Shown here in pieces: positions 39,703 through 42,654 of a stretch of 42,654 nucleotides of DNA. Every line of letters begins with the position of its first letter. Within the stretch, counting starts at the first letter, position 1. The stretch covers positions 1-42,654 of the forward strand of contig DAHG01000008.1 of NCBI GenBank assembly GCA_002495885.1, read 5' to 3'. The notes beneath the pieces are model-generated. The model saw nothing but the letters and a program-made list of their open reading frames with translations. It made no database searches and was not told the origin of the DNA. This stretch comes from Methanocellaceae archaeon UBA148. Its GTDB lineage: Archaea > Halobacteriota > UBA148. Made by a program: the position numbers and the translations under genes.

Positions 39703-41416
39703 TCGGGTTTCTGAACTTTCCAAATACCTATTTAAAGCGCCACAATGGACCTATTCCATTCTTTTTCTGCTGCTCTTCTCCCCCATAGTAGGCATAAGCT
39801 TTGATTATGGAGGGTGGTCTGATATCAGAGCAGGCCTACTTTTGATAGGCATACCAGCAACAATCTCTGCATTGATATCCCCGCCACTAACCCAGACATT
39901 TGGCGGGAACATGACGCTTAACAGATCATCGTTACTCTCCCTTATAGGCACCATCATCATTGGAATTTTCTGCATAACCGGAGCACTTTTTTCAGCAACA
40001 TTCGAAGGGTATATAATGGCATTGGGCGTCGTTTTTGCAATGAGAACGATCATACTTCTGTTGATATCAAGCAATAACGTATGGAAAATGATGATCCCTG
40101 CATCACTCCAAACGCTTTTTGGGGGCGTCTTCCTTTCATTATACACTCATAGCGGGGCCCACTATACAAACTTAATTTTTGGATGCATAATATTCGTCCT
40201 CGCATTCTACTTATTTGCAAGATACATCGATGCACCGATGAAGAAAGCATTTGGAGCGAGTGGTCTTGATTTTATCAGGGGTTTTATCACCCATACGGCT
40301 GATGGATCCTCCGGGATAGAAGACTTTTTCAGGGAAATGGGGGAATACGTGGATGCGCCTGTCACGGTTCTAAGCTTTAAGAGAGATGACAAAGACAAGG
40401 CAACATTTGTGATTCCTAATATTCATCCCGGATTGATGGGGGAGATCGGAGGGGGCAATTTACCAGTCATGATAACAGAAAACTTGGAGGGTATGGTCTT
40501 CGTACCCCATGGTCCTGCATATCATGATTTCAATTTGGTGTCCGCCGACGAAATACCGAAGGTAGTGTCTGCTGCACAAAAGGCGTTGAAAAATGTGGCA
40601 TATACTGACTTGGGATCCAAGTCTGTCAGGGTAAAAAAAGGCACTACCACAATTTTGGGTCAGCGATTTGGGGATTCTGTACTGCTCACATCTTCCCAAT
40701 GCCCTGAGCCTACTGAGGACATAGAGTTTGCAGTGGGATTGACAGCTATGGCAGAGACAAGGGTCAAAGGTGCCAAGTACGCTGCGCTCATAGACGCACA
40801 CAACTGCACTGAACCTTATGCAAAAGTGATAACGCCCGGAAGTCACACCTCCTATGACATCATCAAGGCCTCTTCAGAGGCTACAGAAAGGCTGCTGGAA
40901 AATAAAAAGGGAAGAATTAAGTTAGGGGTTTCTAAAAGGAGCGGTATTTACTCACCAGGCAAAGGGATAGGTGCCCTCGGAATCAGGGTTGCAGTCGTTG
41001 AAGTGCTTGGTCAAAAAAGTGCCTATGTACTAATAGACGGCAATAACATGGTACCTGGCTTGAGGGATGCCATCATCAAAGCGCTGCCAGTCGATGAGGC
41101 AGAAGTGATGACCACTGACACGCATTCGGTGAACTTTGGTGGAAACAATTTCATTGGAGCCAAAATCGATCACGCTGAGTTGATCCAAACGATCAAAGAA
41201 ATGACCGAGGAGGCAATAGGGAACCTTGAGCCGGTACAAGCAGGAATGGCCACTGAATTCGCTGAAGATATCCTAATATTTGGATCATATCGGACGGCGC
41301 AACTCGCAAGCACGGTCAACGCCATCATATTCATGGGAGGGGGACTAGCGATATCGATCATAGTTGCAGCTCTTGCACTGGCTATATTTGTGTTTGCGCG
41401 GAATCTTAGGATCTGA
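39683..41416 (+). CDS. DUF2070 family membrane protein
   Basis: A 577-residue archaeal protein. About six or seven membrane helices in residues 20-175 are followed by a large soluble region (about 185-545) and one last helix (about 548-572). Motifs include FVPHGPAYHDFNLVSADEIP, MAETRVKGAKYAALIDAHNC, GKGIGALGIRVAVVEVLGQK and TDTHSVNFGGNNFIGAKIDH, a pattern typical of DUF2070. The His and Asp in these motifs (HGP, DAHNC, DTH) suggest metal binding. The function is unknown. It is the last gene of the dphB operon, overlapping dph6 by 20 bases; the start at 39683 may be replaced by a later codon. Confidence 0.88.
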   Translation: MKKGVDNRVSELSKYLFKAPQWTYSILFLLLFSPIVGISFDYGGWSDIRAGLLLIGIPATISALISPPLTQTFGGNMTLNRSSLLSLIGTIIIGIFCITGALFSATFEGYIMALGVVFAMRTIILLLISSNNVWKMMIPASLQTLFGGVFLSLYTHSGAHYTNLIFGCIIFVLAFYLFARYIDAPMKKAFGASGLDFIRGFITHTADGSSGIEDFFREMGEYVDAPVTVLSFKRDDKDKATFVIPNIHPGLMGEIGGGNLPVMITENLEGMVFVPHGPAYHDFNLVSADEIPKVVSAAQKALKNVAYTDLGSKSVRVKKGTTTILGQRFGDSVLLTSSQCPEPTEDIEFAVGLTAMAETRVKGAKYAALIDAHNCTEPYAKVITPGSHTSYDIIKASSEATERLLENKKGRIKLGVSKRSGIYSPGKGIGALGIRVAVVEVLGQKSAYVLIDGNNMVPGLRDAIIKALPVDEAEVMTTDTHSVNFGGNNFIGAKIDHAELIQTIKEMTEEAIGNLEPVQAGMATEFAEDILIFGSYRTAQLASTVNAIIFMGGGLAISIIVAALALAIFVFARNLRI

Positions 41417-41866
41417 AGGGCCAACGTGATCTAATCGGTTTAAATTCCTTTCGTTAATTAGTACCACATTCTCCATAGGTCGACCACGATCCCATTGAAA
41501 CATTTGATTTCCATGTGAAGATTTGCTCAGCATAAGGCCCAAAATAATTGAGTTTTTAGACCTCGAATGCTTCTCACTTATTTCACATGATGTGCTTTAG
41601 TTCGTGAGTGCCACTGGCGCCCATTAATGTGTTTATGTTTATCAATCCCTTCAAATAGAATCGTTAGGATGAAAGCAAAGAGACTACGATTCCGATACAA
41701 TAAATAAGACATTTCACATCGAAATTCTCAAACATCTCAAACCTGTGACAGTATAAGTATATATTTATTACAATGGCATCGAAGCACTTTTATATGGCTG
41801 TGTGCATCAACAATCAATGATATGCAAATTTTTATGTAAACCAGCTACGGGAAGAATCGCAAGAGT
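41417..41866. other. intergenic region downstream of the dphB operon
   Basis: No convincing gene. The longest frames here are short and shadow-like. AT-rich blocks at 41755-41772 and 41830-41842 may be promoter or terminator material, but they do not sit at an expected place for the flanking genes. No RNA structure noticed. Confidence 0.4.
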
Positions 41867-42091
41867 TTATCCTACAATGAGCGCGGCAACTCCGTACCAT
41901 ATGTATGAATAATCAAAATCTGGCTGTCTTTGCCCTATTTTGAAGCCGACGATAACGATCACTGATGGTTGAATATCTGAGAGTGCTGTGTGAACAGAAT
42001 TTGTGATGAGAGACTGTAATTCTTCGATAACGCGCCTGCTAGGAACATGAAGAGGGTCAGCAACATATTTCAGAATAGCGCCCCTTTCCAT
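41867..42091 (-). CDS. small hypothetical protein with C-terminal membrane helix
   Basis: A 74-residue frame from ATG at 42091 (or 78 from a TTG at 42103). It reads MERGAILKYVADPLHVPSRR, then VIEELQSLITNSVHTALSDI, QPSVIVIVGFKIGQRQPDFD and YSYIWYGVAALIVG, so it is amphipathic with a hydrophobic tail. No family recognised. It lies about 40 bases after the tRNA-Arg end on the same strand and may be cotranscribed with the tRNA. Confidence 0.4.
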   Translation of the reverse strand: MERGAILKYVADPLHVPSRRVIEELQSLITNSVHTALSDIQPSVIVIVGFKIGQRQPDFDYSYIWYGVAALIVG

Positions 42092-42131
42092 CTTTATAGC
42101 CAATTTTATGTCAGAATCTCTGTCGCTCTAA

Positions 42132-42206
42132 CGGACCCGGGGGGATTTGAACCCCCGACCACCGACTTAGAAGGCCGGTGCTATATCCGGACTAAGCCAC
42201 GGGCCC
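42132..42206 (-). tRNA. tRNA-Arg(TCT)
   Basis: The minus strand folds as a 75-nt tRNA. Acceptor GGGCCCG/CGGGTCC (one G-U), discriminator G. D-arm GCTTAGTCCGGATATAGC, anticodon stem CCGGC/GTCGG with loop CTTCTAA, so anticodon TCT (reads AGA). T-arm GGGGG/CCCCC around TTCAAAT. No intron. CCA not encoded. A TATA-like TTTTTTATGTATAC lies 35-50 bases upstream on the minus strand, inside the adjacent DUF5611 gene. Confidence 0.95.
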
Positions 42207-42215
42207 ATAAAATAT

Positions 42216-42569
42216 ATGAGTCATGTAGAAAGACACGTATACATAAAAAAGATTTGGGGTGAAATAATCCAAGAATACACCTTTAAAAAAGGCTGCAAGC
42301 CAGATAAAGATAGAATACTTGTAGTTCTAAAAGATTGTTTTCCGACTAGGATCACCGAGGTAGATGACAAATACACGTTGAGTTACGGTGCTATGAAACA
42401 GATGACCGTATGGGTAAATAAGAAGCTATTCATCGATATCAAGTCTGATTTAGGCGTAGATGAAGCAACAATCCTGGACACTAACAAGCGTTTTCGTGAT
42501 TTCTTGTTAAAAGCGACCGGTTACACAGCTAAGCAACGCAGGGACATGGCTAAAAAAGGTTTAGAATAG
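42216..42569 (+). CDS. DUF5611 family protein
   Basis: A 117-residue archaeal protein. Core EYTFKKGCKPDKDRILVVLK, DCFPTRITEVDDKYTLSYGA, then MKQMTVWVNKKLFIDIKSD, ending DTNKRFRDFLLKATGYTAKQ. This matches DUF5611, known from methanogens and related archaea; function unknown. The first ten residues or so (MSHVERHVYIK) are less typical. A TATA-like AAAATATATG lies at 42207-42216, overlapping the start, so translation may begin further in, but no better start codon is present. It is divergent from tRNA-Arg, about ten bases away. Confidence 0.8.
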   Translation: MSHVERHVYIKKIWGEIIQEYTFKKGCKPDKDRILVVLKDCFPTRITEVDDKYTLSYGAMKQMTVWVNKKLFIDIKSDLGVDEATILDTNKRFRDFLLKATGYTAKQRRDMAKKGLE

Positions 42570-42654
42570 GCCTGATCTTGGGGTATTATCTTCCTTAGAG
42601 GGACCCCATTTGTAACAATGCTTGAATTTTCATGATAAAATCTCAAGCAGACAT

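Noticed and set aside
42047..42262. Plus-strand open frame crossing tRNA-Arg
   Set aside because: It covers the reverse of a well-folded tRNA and contains its sequence translated.

Overview
The window is archaeal, most likely from a euryarchaeote related to the methanogen/ANME/Syntrophoarchaeum group. It carries a transcription factor B, SRP19, FEN-1, an archaeal adenylate kinase, diphthamide enzymes (dphB and a Dph6-type ATPase), a HerA-like ATPase, a Trm5 tRNA methylase, a presenilin-like protease, an archaeosortase, UPF0212, DUF371, DUF2070 and DUF5611 proteins, and a tRNA with an archaeal bulge-helix-bulge intron. TATA boxes with short or absent leaders are common. The exact lineage cannot be fixed from sequence reading alone.

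Layout. 0-5.4 kb: a broken HEPN fragment, an RsbU_N/PAS sensor without a kinase, an archaeosortase with a zinc-finger membrane partner, an XPF/ERCC4 nuclease, SRP19, a decayed XRE-type HTH and an 11-bp tandem repeat. 5.4-8.7 kb: PHP phosphoesterase, TFB, a small membrane exporter and cupin phosphoglucose isomerase. 8.9-10.2 kb: a HEPN-type gene split by an ATGA junction just before its RX4H motif. 10.3-20 kb: housekeeping genes (nadE-adkA, a SerB fused to a long coiled coil, CBS/HTH regulator, presenilin-like protease, FEN-1, RNase H-fold protein, pcm, DUF371). 20-22.1 kb: a three-gene unit of zinc alcohol dehydrogenase, class II aldolase and deoC. 22.5-23.1 kb: relics of a winged-helix regulator and an Hsp20 gene. 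23.3-28.3 kb: htpX-lemA, an LsrF-like thiolase, a small Cys protein, and an ABC drug exporter with its PadR regulator.

28.3-32.8 kb is an accessory island: two HEPN-like genes, repeated C-terminal scraps of a methylase-like protein, a frameshifted HTH-nucleotidyltransferase plus HEPN toxin-antitoxin-type locus behind a palindromic operator, a YwbE protein and a Fic enzyme. It ends at a tRNA-Leu(CAA) interrupted by a 51-nt intron in the D-loop; tRNA-Thr(CGT) and trm5 follow.

35.1-41.4 kb: a small winged-helix-like regulator diverges from a six-gene plus-strand operon (dphB, HerA-like ATPase, UPF0212, PfkB kinase, dph6, DUF2070) across a region with helically phased TGTGAAY repeats. The window closes with a small hypothetical gene, tRNA-Arg(TCT) and a DUF5611 gene.

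Recurring themes are HEPN RX4H proteins (four separate sites plus the nucleotidyltransferase-linked one), several genes interrupted by a frameshift or TAG stop, and very tight packing with overlapping starts and convergent 3' ends.
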